From: JAZGDL01 sp036477795
GTDB taxonomy: Bacteria > Planctomycetota > Phycisphaerae > UBA1845
DNA: 11,982 bases
Direction: 5' to 3'
Assembly: GCA_036477795.1 (NCBI GenBank)
Contig: JAZGDL010000189.1
Span: forward strand, 1-11,982
Translations under genes and position numbers: made by a program
The notes under the pieces: generated by a model
Told to the model about the DNA's origin: nothing
What the model saw: only the letters and a program-made list of their open reading frames with translations
The model's database searches: none
In this document: positions 1 to 8,275 of the stretch, piece after piece
Layout: every line of letters begins with the position of its first letter
Position numbering within the stretch: the first letter of the stretch is position 1

Positions 1-3000
1 TTGACCTTAACAGTTCCAGCCGGGTCCTCCGCGTAGTCCGTTAGAATCAACTGCACCCAGCCCTCGTTGGAAACCGTGTCCCCATCCTTAATGCCGCACT
101 CAATGTGAAACGCCACCGGATCCGTAACGGTCGCATCCGGCTCGATCTGGATGTACCGCGATGAGATATCTCCCGTCACGACCGGCGGCGCGCACTGAAC
201 CTGGCACTCATCGGGGATGCCGTCGGGGTTGGGGTTGCCATCGCTGTCGATAAGGTCCTGTGAAATAGCCTGCTCAATGTCGCACTTGTCGCGTTGCCCG
301 TTCCCATTGCAGTCGCAAATGTTCGTGGGGTTCGGGTCCACCATACTCGGGTGGAAATCGGTGCAGACAGGAGACTGCCAGGACTCGTCCGGCTGCAGAT
401 CGACGGACCAGGACGGGTCCGGGTCGCCCCCGGCCGGTTGTATCAGATGGAGGAAGGGGATGCCTTCCGCACCGGTATCCAACACTACAACCGAGCCCAG
501 CGGGTTGCCCGGTCCACTGACTTTGGTGAACGTGAATTCCGGCTGCACGTGTAGGTCGGACGTGTAGGTCCCGCCGTTGCACTGCTTCCTGACCGCCGTG
601 ATCGAGCCCGGCACGGGAGTGACCGAGGGGGAGAGGCCCACGTGGACGTCCCACAAGGTGTCCTGGCCGCTTACCACCACGGTGATCGGCGCTATGCTGT
701 TGAGGCTCAGTGCGACAATCTCTATGTCAACAATGACCGGAGTTTGCCCCGGCAGCGCGCATCGGTCGAACGGATCGGCCGACCGCCGGATAAGCGTGTC
801 CGCCTCGCCGAAGTCCAAGCCATCAGGGTACGGGACACCAAGTGTTACGGGCCCAAGCGGGTCGTTCTCAAGACACACCTGGTCATCGAAGGGGTCGGAA
901 CCCGGTTCGAAGAAGTCGGCAGGGATGGTGGGCGAGTCCGGGATAATACCAAACTGGTGGCACATCTGCGCCCCTTCAGAGGTTACCCAGGGGTCGATCG
1001 GGTCAGCCGCGATGCACGAATTCCCCCGAAGGGAGCTTGGGCTTGGTACACACCCGCCCAGGCACGCCAGGGGCGGCGAGGTGAAGTGGGTAACCACACC
1101 GCTGTCATGCGACGCCTGCGGGCCCTGTGGGCACGGCTTGCCGAAACCCAGAAAACTGCTGTTGAGCATCAGCGCGCACGCCTCTTGAGTCATGACCCGG
1201 CAGGCGCAAGAACTTCCCCCCGGGAACGTCGACGTAAAGCAGCACCCGCCGGGAGTCGGCGGCTGGGTTGTCAGCAGCTCAAAGGCCATGTTGGGGAACG
1301 AGCACTTGGGCTGGACGTTCACCCAAGGCCCATAGAACCACTCACCCAACGGGCCCATCTTGACAAAGCTCTGAAGGGCCGGCTTCTTGCCCTCCTCGTT
1401 GATGGTCGTGTGCCAGCCCCAGAAGTCGGCAAAAGCGCCCTTGCCGGTGACTTTCTCGATGCACTCACCGGTCTCCTTATTCTGGGTGTACGCGTGCCCG
1501 ATCACGGCCTGAATGTCGATGTGGTACTGCAGGTGCTTCACCTCGTAGAAGGCGTTCTTCATGGCCGGTATCTCGTCGGTCCGGCTGTCGAAGTTGGCGT
1601 GCACCAGGCAGCAGCTATCCAGGTCGACGAAGTACTCGTAGATCTGATGATTCTGGCAGTCCGGCAGTTTCGTCGGCTGGATGTCCACGACTTTCACGTC
1701 GCAGTAGTACAAGGCCAGCGGCTCGTTCTGTGGATCCTCCTTCTGCAAGGGCTCATGGAAGCTGATGAACCACCCATCGATGGAGTTCTCACACTGGAAC
1801 GACCCCCACCAGGTCCCCCAGCGGGCGCCGTCTTTGGCACACGTGCCGCCCGGACCCGGTACGAAGGGAGCCTCGGCATACTCCTGAACGGTCCAGAAGG
1901 TGTGGAGATCCCTGGGATCGAGCACCGTGGCGCTGTAGTCGCCCCAGCGATTCCTCTGGCTGGGACTTTGGAACGTCTTCCAATAGGGAGCGACGCCGGC
2001 CTTAAGCAAGCCGACCACCTGCGTCACCCCCGGAGTATTGACCGCGGGATCGTGAACCGTGTAGTAGGCGCTGGCGAAGGTGTTGTCGTCCGAACCGGAG
2101 AAGCCCAGGGCCATGCACTGGTCCTTGTTGACCGCGATGGACGGGAAGTAGTAGTACAGACTGGGATCCGACACCCGCCCCTGCTGGACCGGCACGCCGG
2201 CAGTGGTAAACGGGCCCTTGACCGTTGGATCGATCTCGTACCACGCCACCTCCGTCTTGCCCGCCGCATTGGCGACATGGTGCGTCGTCCAAATCCGCCC
2301 CTTCCAGCAGACCGCGTTGAGCAGCCGGGTGTCGTTGGTGTTAATCAGCGCCGCGCAGGAAGGCTGAGGTGCGCCGAGCACGCCGAAGTTGTAGTCGGCC
2401 ACCTCGATCCAGTCGTTGCCGCCCTGGCAATTGAGGACCGCAGCCGCCCCCACGCCTGTAATCGGCTTGACGCGGAACCACTTCTGCCCTGGGAGAGCCC
2501 ATCCCCCGTCCACCAGATAACTGACAGCGTTCGCGGGACTCTGCCCGAACGTGTGGCAGGGCTGGAACGTGGATCCAAACGTTCCGCACGGATTGTGGAA
2601 GAGGGCGTAATCCACCCCCTGAACCAGCGCCCCGGCCCCGGCGATCATGGAGGCCTTGCTGATCACCCAAACGTCCGAGTGAACAAACGCCGGGTTCGCC
2701 GCGACTGTAAACATATTCTTGCTGACGATCAGATTGTTGGGGTCCAATCCGACGCCGGGATAATCGCACCAATCGTTCCTATGGTCAGCGTTGACGTCCA
2801 GGATGCTGGAGAGGATCCCGAACAGGTTCCACGCGCCGGTGGGGGAGTTGGTCTGCGAGATGCCGACCAGCAGCCAGGAATTGGTCGTTCCGTCCCGGGC
2901 GTTGGGGTTGCCGTCGGCCACCACAATCCAGCGGTCCTCATACTGATCGTAGAAGATCTTGGGATCGAACGGAATACTGGCGGGCTGCCCGGGGGCCACG

Positions 3001-6000
3001 CCGAGTGCGGCCCAGAACGCCTGGAGCGTAATCTGCGGTGCCACTACGCCGCCACCGCGATCATAGATGGTGAAACCGCTGTTGAGGATTTCGACAACAT
3101 GCCTGGGACCGACCGCCCCGTGCGTGTCGGGGGGAATGACCGTACCGTCATCAATCGTCCCCGCGAAACTTGTAAGCAAGGGTGGGGCCACTAGCTGCTC
3201 AGGATCGGTCCCCCCCGGGGTCAGCTCTCGATCGCCCATGCCGGGGACCGCTTCGAGCTCAATCGGCTGGGGGCCTTCAGGCAACGGAACGGCCCACTGC
3301 TCCGGCGGGGCACTTGCTGCATCAAAAGCGGCCATCTGCTCCCACGTGACCGTGGCGAACCGGACCTCCGGCGCGCCGTCAGCATCGTCGATCGGCGTGT
3401 GCGCGTGCGGCGCCCTAACGCCCAGGTCAGCCCCCAGGGGCAGCGGGTCGCGTGTCGCAGGGGTCTCACCCGCCGCGCGCTGTGTCAGCGGGCACTTGGC
3501 CTGGCAATCCTGGACCTGGAACCCGCCGGCCAACGCGCAGAGCGCCGCGTCCTCCTCCGGGAAGCAGGCTTCGAACGGGATGCAACAGAACAGCCCCGGC
3601 GGCGGGCAGGTGCAGTCGGCCTGACATGTCCCACCATCCGGGCAAGGAGAACCTGGCGGGTCGCACTCCTCACCAGGATCGACGATGCCGTCACCGCAGC
3701 CCCCCCCCCCTCCGGGCGACTGCGGCGTTGCCACGCCGTGTGCCGCCCACATCGCCTGCTCGCGCGTCGGCGGCGCCTTGTTCTGCCCGGTGGATGGGAC
3801 CTTGCAGTCGTTACAATCTTTCTCTTCGATCCCCGGGACAAAGTTCGACGACCCTATGGCCAAAACCGTATCGATCACCCCGTCCCCATCAAAATCTATC
3901 TGTGTCCCCGCGGGCGCCTGGGGGACGCCAAATACAGCGTCCGCCTGGTAGACGTACGTTCCGTCGGTCTTGAAAACGTTGGGGGCTAGACCTTGCAACC
4001 CGGCGTCAAACACTCGAACCGCGTTGTCGCCCTGGCGTGTGAAGATCAACTTCGACGATACCGGAAGAATGGCCGCATAGGTTCCACCGCCCGGGCATCG
4101 CTGCCGGATCGTCATCTGGCCTAGCGCTTGTGGGGCGTCGGAAAGGAACACTCGGAGGTCCCATTGTTCAGGTGACTGTCCGCCGTTGAAGGTAACGGTG
4201 ATCGGGGCCGTCGCTCGCAAGCTCAGCGCGACGATCTCAATGGTAATGGTCGCTTCAGAAGCCTCGCAAAAGTCCAGGACAGCCGTGTCCAGACGCTCCA
4301 CGATCGTGTCCGTCCCCTCCAGCGATACAGAGGCGCCCAGCGGAACGCCCTCGAACAAGACGGTGCCGGTGAAAGAATCGGAACCGGGATCGAAGAAGCC
4401 CGGGGGAATGGGATCTCCCGTGAAATTCTGGAAAGTGTCGGGCCCGGTCACAGTTTTCCAGAGGTCAACCCCGGGTTGGACGTGCACTCCCGGCTTGACC
4501 TCCCCACCGCCTCGTTTCGGTATGTTGCTGCCCCACCAGCGGACGGCGGTTATGGGCCGGCCGTCGGACACGAAGTCGTCCGCAGCCACCTGGTTGGGGG
4601 ACCGGTCCACCCAGTCAATGTTGGAAGGATAGTCCTCACCCGCAGCAGAACAGCACTCTTCCGGCGGATGACCGCCGCCCGCCACCGTCTGACAAAAGAC
4701 GGCGTCTACGTCGGCCTGATCGACGGTTCCGTTGCAATCAACGTCGCAAGAGTTCACGCATCCGGCGCAGTTTCCTGTGTCTGCACAGTTTTGCACGACG
4801 AACACATCGCCGAAGAAGGTCACCTGCCCGTCCTTGTTGATGTCGCCCTTGCAGTCGCATGGTACCGGCTTGGGCGGCTGAGAGAACTTGACGAGCTGCT
4901 CGCACTTGTCGGGGATGCCGTTACCGTTGGTATCCACGTTAAAGACGCAGGGATCGCACCAGATTTTGACCTCGAAGCCATCGGAGAAGCCGTCGCCGTC
5001 GGAGTCGGGGTTGTTGGGGTCGGTGCCGGTGCGGCAGGAGTTGCGCCCGGGGGAGCAGCAATCGTTGGTTTCAAACACGTCGGCAATCCCGTCGCCGTCG
5101 GTATCCGAACAATCCGTCCCGTCACCCATGTAGACGCCGTTGCAGTTGCCGGGGCCGGGGCCCTCGACCAGCTCACAGAAACCCTTCGAGGGGTTGCAGC
5201 AGGCCCCATGCGGGCAAGGCACGCAGATCTGCCCGGTGACGTGGAGGTGCCCGGGGCCGGCGTGGCCCGTCGGCGTGCAACAGACGTGCGGATTCGATTT
5301 CCTGGCACCCGGCACGAAGTTGGGGGTCGGCTCGCACGGGGGAATCGGGGGAACCTCACCCTCGTCGTCTTGCACCCAGTAGCTGAGCCCGCGGCTCTCA
5401 AGACGGGCTGGAGGGATCCCCTCCGCCCCGGTGTCAAAAACGTGTACGTCGAACGGGGGGTCCACTCTGGTGAACGTAAACCTCGGCTGCACGTTGAAGT
5501 CCGAGTGGAACGTTCCGCCGTTCTCGTTTGTCTTGGTGACTTCCATCTGCCCCTGCGGTGCGGGCGTGGGCGAAAGGTCAACCTCAACGTCCCACAAGGT
5601 CTCGTTGTCGTTTATCGTCACGCGGACAGGGTCACAGCTTGACAGGCTCAGTGCCACGATTTCGATCTGGATCGTCTCCGAAGGGCCGCCCAGTTGCGGG
5701 ACGGGGATCGTTTGCAACCGTTGAATGATCGTGTCCGCATTGCCGCCGGTAGCACCACCGCCGAGTTGGATAACGCCGTCAAAGGGCTCGGAACCGGGTG
5801 CGAAGAAGTCGGCCGGGACGGGGTTTTCGCAGAAGCTGAAACGGCTGTCGCCGCACTGCGTCTTCCAGCAGTCCGGCCCGGCGGGAATGACGTCCGGATC
5901 CAGGCACATGCAATTCACACAGTCAGCCCCAAGGAAGTCGATGCAATCGAAATCAGTTTCGCACTCCTCAGGCGGCTGGACCACGCCATCCCCGCAGACG

Positions 6001-7244
6001 GGTTCGCAGGTGCACGTGTTCGTCGCCAGATCGCATACGCACATGGCCGGACACTGCGAGTTATCGGTGCAGCAGTTGGGGACGTCCTTGTTGCAGGTGT
6101 TGGTGATCAGATCGCAGGTCTCGCACTTGCCGCACTGGGCGTTACTCGTGCAGCAGTTGGGGACGTCCTTGTTGCAGGTGTTGGTGATCAGATCGCAGGT
6201 CTCGCACTTGCCGCAGTCTGCGTTGCTGTTGCACCCTTCGAGGAGACAGTTCACGTCGCAGCCGTCACCGTTGATGCTGTTGCCGTCGTCGCACTCTTCT
6301 GGCGGCTGGATTATGCCATCCCCGCACACCGGGCCGACGTACGCCTCGATATCGTATAGAAGCTCGCCCCCTTCGTTACCTATACCGTCATGAGAACGGA
6401 TGTTGACGCGGCCGATGGTGCCGGGCGTCGGCACCACAAACCCGACGAACGTGCCCGCGGGAGCAGCATTGTTCACGATGATCATGCCAAGAAGGGATCC
6501 GTTCTTGTCGAAGACCCGCACCTCGATCGGTATCCCCGGGGCAAAGGCGAGGTCGACGACCGACAGAGCTATAGCCGTGTGGTTGGGGTTCAGGCTAAGG
6601 ACGTCAAAGCTGTCGCTAAAAAAGTTGGAGCCGACGGCGTTGTTGAGAGCCCCAACGAAAGGAGGCGTGAGTAGAGCCAAACCCTGCCCCAGCGATTTGA
6701 CCATTCCAGGGGAGGCTATATTGGATTGGAAGGCCAGGTTGAACAGGATATCACCGGGAGAGAAGACGCCGTCATTACATGCCGTATCGAGCGGGTCGCA
6801 GCCCAAAAGTAAGACACTGTCCGGCGGGGCAACTGCCTCTTCGAAGTCCTCGATGCCCTTGAGCACCTTGCCGGCGCCAGCTACGGCGTTGTCGAACGCG
6901 GCCGGGTCCGTGAAAAAGGTAACGCCCCCTGCTCTAGCTTCTTGTGCCCCGGTTGCACCCCGTTCCACGCTTACGTCCAAGGTCCCGGAAACAGGCCGCG
7001 GGGTGTGACTGCTGGGATCCACATCAGAATACTTCGTGGCCTCGGCGCTCGCCGGAGACGCGGCGTCGGCCTTGAGCTGAGCGAGTGTGGCCGCCAGCAC
7101 GACGAGCAACGTCCCAAGCATCACCGCCGCCGTGGCGAAGCGGCCCGCCGCGCCGCGCCGAAAGCGGCGCGAAGGGACGGGGGATAATGTTTCAAAGTTC
7201 CGGTCAACGTGAAAAGTGTCTTTGAGTTCGCCTGCCGTCTTCAT
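1..7244 (-). CDS. Giant secreted cysteine-rich modular protein (partial, C-terminus beyond left edge)
   Basis: One open frame of 2,414 codons with no in-phase stop, running off the left edge. The ATG at 7244 has an SD (GGAGGA, 7-nt spacing) and an in-frame TAG just upstream. Residues 1-35 are a long basic n-region and ~36-57 a hydrophobic segment followed by Ala-rich residues, so export is likely. Modules in order: ~106-305 beta-sandwich-like domain (starts GGVTFFTDPAAF); 307-447 Cys-rich region (~28 Cys) with CGDG..PPEECDDG motifs as in DUF4215/Myxococcus Cys repeats; 458-627, 927-1102 and 2094-2287 three copies of one module; ~682-711 and ~2000-2040 GACC/GGCC-type Cys modules; 712-785 TSP3-like Asp/Gly repeats; 796-851 dockerin-like pair; 875-908 ADDF..DGRPIT..RWWGS motif; 1183-1195 another CGDG..PGEECD; ~1354-1800 a probable propeller-like domain (PPDTHGAVGP ... 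RWGDYSAT); 1808-1980 WWGSF...DGWFISFHE domain; 2310-2351 DCNGNG...DGIPDEC. It is probably a Ca-binding surface or extracellular protein. Enzymatic activity is not evident. The domain names are my recognition from motifs. Confidence 0.93.
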   Translation of the reverse strand, partial: MKTAGELKDTFHVDRNFETLSPVPSRRFRRGAAGRFATAAVMLGTLLVVLAATLAQLKADAASPASAEATKYSDVDPSSHTPRPVSGTLDVSVERGATGAQEARAGGVTFFTDPAAFDNAVAGAGKVLKGIEDFEEAVAPPDSVLLLGCDPLDTACNDGVFSPGDILFNLAFQSNIASPGMVKSLGQGLALLTPPFVGALNNAVGSNFFSDSFDVLSLNPNHTAIALSVVDLAFAPGIPIEVRVFDKNGSLLGMIIVNNAAPAGTFVGFVVPTPGTIGRVNIRSHDGIGNEGGELLYDIEAYVGPVCGDGIIQPPEECDDGNSINGDGCDVNCLLEGCNSNADCGKCETCDLITNTCNKDVPNCCTSNAQCGKCETCDLITNTCNKDVPNCCTDNSQCPAMCVCDLATNTCTCEPVCGDGVVQPPEECETDFDCIDFLGADCVNCMCLDPDVIPAGPDCWKTQCGDSRFSFCENPVPADFFAPGSEPFDGVIQLGGGATGGNADTIIQRLQTIPVPQLGGPSETIQIEIVALSLSSCDPVRVTINDNETLWDVEVDLSPTPAPQGQMEVTKTNENGGTFHSDFNVQPRFTFTRVDPPFDVHVFDTGAEGIPPARLESRGLSYWVQDDEGEVPPIPPCEPTPNFVPGARKSNPHVCCTPTGHAGPGHLHVTGQICVPCPHGACCNPSKGFCELVEGPGPGNCNGVYMGDGTDCSDTDGDGIADVFETNDCCSPGRNSCRTGTDPNNPDSDGDGFSDGFEVKIWCDPCVFNVDTNGNGIPDKCEQLVKFSQPPKPVPCDCKGDINKDGQVTFFGDVFVVQNCADTGNCAGCVNSCDVDCNGTVDQADVDAVFCQTVAGGGHPPEECCSAAGEDYPSNIDWVDRSPNQVAADDFVSDGRPITAVRWWGSNIPKRGGGEVKPGVHVQPGVDLWKTVTGPDTFQNFTGDPIPPGFFDPGSDSFTGTVLFEGVPLGASVSLEGTDTIVERLDTAVLDFCEASEATITIEIVALSLRATAPITVTFNGGQSPEQWDLRVFLSDAPQALGQMTIRQRCPGGGTYAAILPVSSKLIFTRQGDNAVRVFDAGLQGLAPNVFKTDGTYVYQADAVFGVPQAPAGTQIDFDGDGVIDTVLAIGSSNFVPGIEEKDCNDCKVPSTGQNKAPPTREQAMWAAHGVATPQSPGGGGGCGDGIVDPGEECDPPGSPCPDGGTCQADCTCPPPGLFCCIPFEACFPEEDAALCALAGGFQVQDCQAKCPLTQRAAGETPATRDPLPLGADLGVRAPHAHTPIDDADGAPEVRFATVTWEQMAAFDAASAPPEQWAVPLPEGPQPIELEAVPGMGDRELTPGGTDPEQLVAPPLLTSFAGTIDDGTVIPPDTHGAVGPRHVVEILNSGFTIYDRGGGVVAPQITLQAFWAALGVAPGQPASIPFDPKIFYDQYEDRWIVVADGNPNARDGTTNSWLLVGISQTNSPTGAWNLFGILSSILDVNADHRNDWCDYPGVGLDPNNLIVSKNMFTVAANPAFVHSDVWVISKASMIAGAGALVQGVDYALFHNPCGTFGSTFQPCHTFGQSPANAVSYLVDGGWALPGQKWFRVKPITGVGAAAVLNCQGGNDWIEVADYNFGVLGAPQPSCAALINTNDTRLLNAVCWKGRIWTTHHVANAAGKTEVAWYEIDPTVKGPFTTAGVPVQQGRVSDPSLYYYFPSIAVNKDQCMALGFSGSDDNTFASAYYTVHDPAVNTPGVTQVVGLLKAGVAPYWKTFQSPSQRNRWGDYSATVLDPRDLHTFWTVQEYAEAPFVPGPGGTCAKDGARWGTWWGSFQCENSIDGWFISFHEPLQKEDPQNEPLALYYCDVKVVDIQPTKLPDCQNHQIYEYFVDLDSCCLVHANFDSRTDEIPAMKNAFYEVKHLQYHIDIQAVIGHAYTQNKETGECIEKVTGKGAFADFWGWHTTINEEGKKPALQSFVKMGPLGEWFYGPWVNVQPKCSFPNMAFELLTTQPPTPGGCCFTSTFPGGSSCACRVMTQEACALMLNSSFLGFGKPCPQGPQASHDSGVVTHFTSPPLACLGGCVPSPSSLRGNSCIAADPIDPWVTSEGAQMCHQFGIIPDSPTIPADFFEPGSDPFDDQVCLENDPLGPVTLGVPYPDGLDFGEADTLIRRSADPFDRCALPGQTPVIVDIEIVALSLNSIAPITVVVSGQDTLWDVHVGLSPSVTPVPGSITAVRKQCNGGTYTSDLHVQPEFTFTKVSGPGNPLGSVVVLDTGAEGIPFLHLIQPAGGDPDPSWSVDLQPDESWQSPVCTDFHPSMVDPNPTNICDCNGNGQRDKCDIEQAISQDLIDSDGNPNPDGIPDECQVQCAPPVVTGDISSRYIQIEPDATVTDPVAFHIECGIKDGDTVSNEGWVQLILTDYAEDPAGTVKV
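384..965 (-). repeat. Internal protein module, copy C (residues ~2094-2287)
   Basis: Third copy, somewhat longer (about 190 residues) because of insertions between the first motif and DTLIRR and near the end. Landmarks are IPADFFEPGSDPFDD, DTLIRR, IEIVALSL, LWDVHVGLS, GGTYTSDL, FTFTKV and VLDTGAEGIPFLHL. Confidence 0.8.
3700..3710 (-). other. 11-nt G/C homopolymer in the coding frame
   Basis: A run of 11 C on the plus strand (G on the coding strand) encodes part of a five-glycine linker (residues 1178-1182), directly before a CGDGIVDPGEEC motif. The frame is correct on both sides. A run of this length is prone to replication slippage and to sequencing error. Confidence 0.95.
3939..4466 (-). 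repeat. Internal protein module, copy B (residues ~927-1102)
   Basis: Second copy of the module. Landmarks in the same order are DLWKT, PPGFFDPGSDSFTG, DTIVERL, IEIVALSL, QWDLRVFLS, GGTYAAIL, LIFTRQ and VFDAGLQG. The final DTGAEGIP motif is degraded here to DAGLQGLA. Confidence 0.8.
5365..5873 (-). repeat. Internal protein module, copy A (residues ~458-627)
   Basis: First of three divergent copies. Landmarks are DCWKT, then PADFFAPGSEPFDG, DTIIQRL, IEIVALSL, LWDVEVDLS, GGTFHSDF, FTFTRV and VFDTGAEGIPPARL. The alternating hydrophobic pattern suggests a beta-sandwich. I do not know a family name for it. Confidence 0.8.
6067..6215 (-). repeat. 81-bp tandem duplication inside the Cys-rich region
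   Basis: Positions 6067-6134 and 6148-6215 are identical over 68 bp, with an 81-bp period. Each encodes a 27-residue unit carrying CGKCETCDLITNTC followed by NKDVPNCC. The units span about residues 341-367 and 368-394. A degenerate third unit follows (about 395-421, with CVCDLATNTC). The perfect DNA identity, synonymous sites included, points to a recent duplication or gene conversion within the gene. Confidence 0.95.
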
Positions 7245-7251
7245 GGGTAAG

Positions 7252-7257
7252 TCCTCC
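7252..7257 (-). promoter_or_regulatory. Ribosome binding site of the giant secreted protein
   Basis: The minus strand reads GGAGGA, followed by 7 nt and then ATG at 7244. It is a near-perfect Shine-Dalgarno sequence and fixes the start. No convincing -10/-35 pair was found in the ~100 nt upstream. Confidence 0.85.
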
Positions 7258-8032
7258 AGATAGGTTCGAGGTCCTGGCTATGCTTACGTCCCGCTCCACC
7301 GACACACCACTTGCGAAGTGAAGCTCCGCCCCATCAGATCCCGACCCGCCGGGATCGGTCGGGTGGCCCATGTTCTTTTGGACATGGGGGACGCGATGAT
7401 ATACGCCCAGGTGAACCGCGCGACGATCATCGGGTCCCCCACCTCCAAAGGAGGTGGGCCACCATAGAAACACGTATCAAAAGCGTGGAGCCTGGCAAAC
7501 TGGCGGAACGATAAGAGATAATCCAACGACTTGCGGGCGCCGATTTACCACCTCCACGGTTGTTCCTGCTCGCGCCCGGGTCACTGAAACGACGGCTTCA
7601 CCGGGGACGAGATGTCAGAAATCAAACAACCTGCGCGATACGGCGAACGGCTGGACGAGCGAGTTGATTCATAATCAATGCGCGTAACCAGCCTCATGCC
7701 CGATAACCGTTCCAAGCAGGTATATACCACAAACGCAGACGGGTGTCCAGTGGAATACCAAGAAAATCGATCGACTCGCCATTTGCCGCGTCGTGATGGC
7801 GAAAAACCGCTATTTACATGGCGCAATGGGCCCCATGCAAGAGAGCGCCGGATGCGACGGCCGGCAACGTGACGGCGTTCAGGCAAGACAGCCACGACCT
7901 CCGCATGCTGTTCGGAGCGCCACAACAGTGTCAGGGTCCGCCGGAAAGCCGACCGCAGATGGCGGGACCACCCTGCCTGAAGGGATGGGCCAGTCGATTG
8001 ATGATTGGGGATTGGTTCGGGGTGGATCGGCG
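7258..8032. other. Intergenic region with repeats, no supported gene
   Basis: I see no convincing gene in this 775-bp stretch. Short open frames on both strands (for example 7581-7925 minus and 7678-7872 plus) have no recognisable motif, no good Shine-Dalgarno and an erratic composition. It holds an inverted repeat GATCCCG/CGGGATC (7337-7343 and 7350-7356), cloverleaf element copy 1 (7361-7464) and the first GATTG-rich segment (7996-8037). The 7,670-7,770 part is visibly less GC-rich than the flanks. The promoter of the giant gene should lie at its left end. Confidence 0.6.
7361..7464. repeat. Cloverleaf-forming interspersed element, copy 1
   Basis: About 104 bp bounded by GGGTGG...CCACCA. 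It contains hairpin 1 (CCCATGT 7367-7373 pairs ACATGGG 7382-7388), a central arm (7386-7400 pairs 7426-7440, 14 of 15 positions) and hairpin 2 (7438-7458, stem CCCACCTCC, loop AAA). Together with the outer arms this makes a cloverleaf. It is about 93% identical to copy 2. Confidence 0.88.
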
Positions 8033-8037
8033 CTACC
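7996..8037 (+). repeat. GATTG-rich interspersed segment, copy 1
   Basis: It reads GATTGATGATTG, then GGATTGGTTCGGGG, then GGTGGATCGGCG, in the same order and orientation as the segment at 8741-8809. Its right end overlaps the stop codon of the DUF2283 gene. Confidence 0.55.
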
Positions 8038-8275
8038 GGGTCGAGGCGTCGAGGATGGTGAGGCCGACGATGCGCTTAGCCCGGCGGTGGATGATGACCC
8101 CGTCGTCGCGCATCTCGCTGTCACCGGCGCGCTGGGGACGTTGAAAGCTGATGTAGAGTACGTCGGCCTCCGCGTCGTAGTCGATCCACATGCGCCGGGC
8201 GGGCAGATCGAGCAGCTTGGGGGTGGCTTGCAGGATTCTGGTGATGTCGCTCTGTCGCAGTTGAGCTAGGGCCAT
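8033..8275 (-). CDS. DUF2283 family small protein, possible antitoxin partner
   Basis: This 80-aa protein contains the DUF2283 pattern: WIDYDAEADVLYISF (about residues 30-44), then DDGVIIHRRAKRIVGLTILDAS near the C-terminus. The length fits the family. Its ATG lies 10 nt inside the end of the upstream minus-strand gene, so the two are probably translationally coupled; the gene has only a weak SD (GGAA) of its own. DUF2283 genes often sit next to small RelE/DUF4258-like proteins. From that I infer a toxin-antitoxin-like role, with this as the second gene. No DNA-binding domain is visible. Its stop overlaps a GATTG-rich repeat, so its 3' end may have been shaped by repeat insertion. Confidence 0.85.
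   Translation of the reverse strand: MALAQLRQSDITRILQATPKLLDLPARRMWIDYDAEADVLYISFQRPQRAGDSEMRDDGVIIHRRAKRIVGLTILDASTR

Noticed and set aside
642..3194. An 850-codon open frame on the plus strand
   Set aside because: It is the exact codon-register complement of the giant minus-strand gene. Stops would need TTA, CTA or TCA codons in the sense gene, which a high-GC gene rarely uses. The minus strand shows clear domain motifs and the plus strand none.
4820..5587. A 255-codon minus-strand frame rich in Thr, Pro and Ala
   Set aside because: It is out of frame with the giant gene and arises from the low-complexity GAC/GGC-rich TSP3 region. The overlapping frame has Cys and Asp/Gly motifs that make biological sense.
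6067..6215. CRISPR-like direct repeats
   Set aside because: There are only two identical units. They lie in frame inside a coding region and the 13-bp intervals are also coding, so they form a protein repeat and not a repeat-spacer array.
4476..6674. Further long plus-strand frames (for example 4476-5642, 5694-6359, 5725-6393)
   Set aside because: They are antisense shadows of the same gene. The repetitive Val/Ala/Gly or Ser/Gln strings mirror the Cys-rich and Asp/Gly repeats on the other strand.
7130..7170. Possible twin-arginine signal (SRRFRR) before the hydrophobic segment of the giant protein
   Set aside because: The spacing does not fit S/T-RR-x-F-L-K, because Phe directly follows the two Arg. 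I treat it as an ordinary long Sec-type signal.
7581..7925. A 114-codon minus-strand frame in the intergenic region, and overlapping plus-strand frames at 7678-7872 and 7793-8269
   Set aside because: No motif, no convincing ribosome site and biased Arg/Ser-rich composition. The 7793-8269 frame is largely antisense to the DUF2283 gene.
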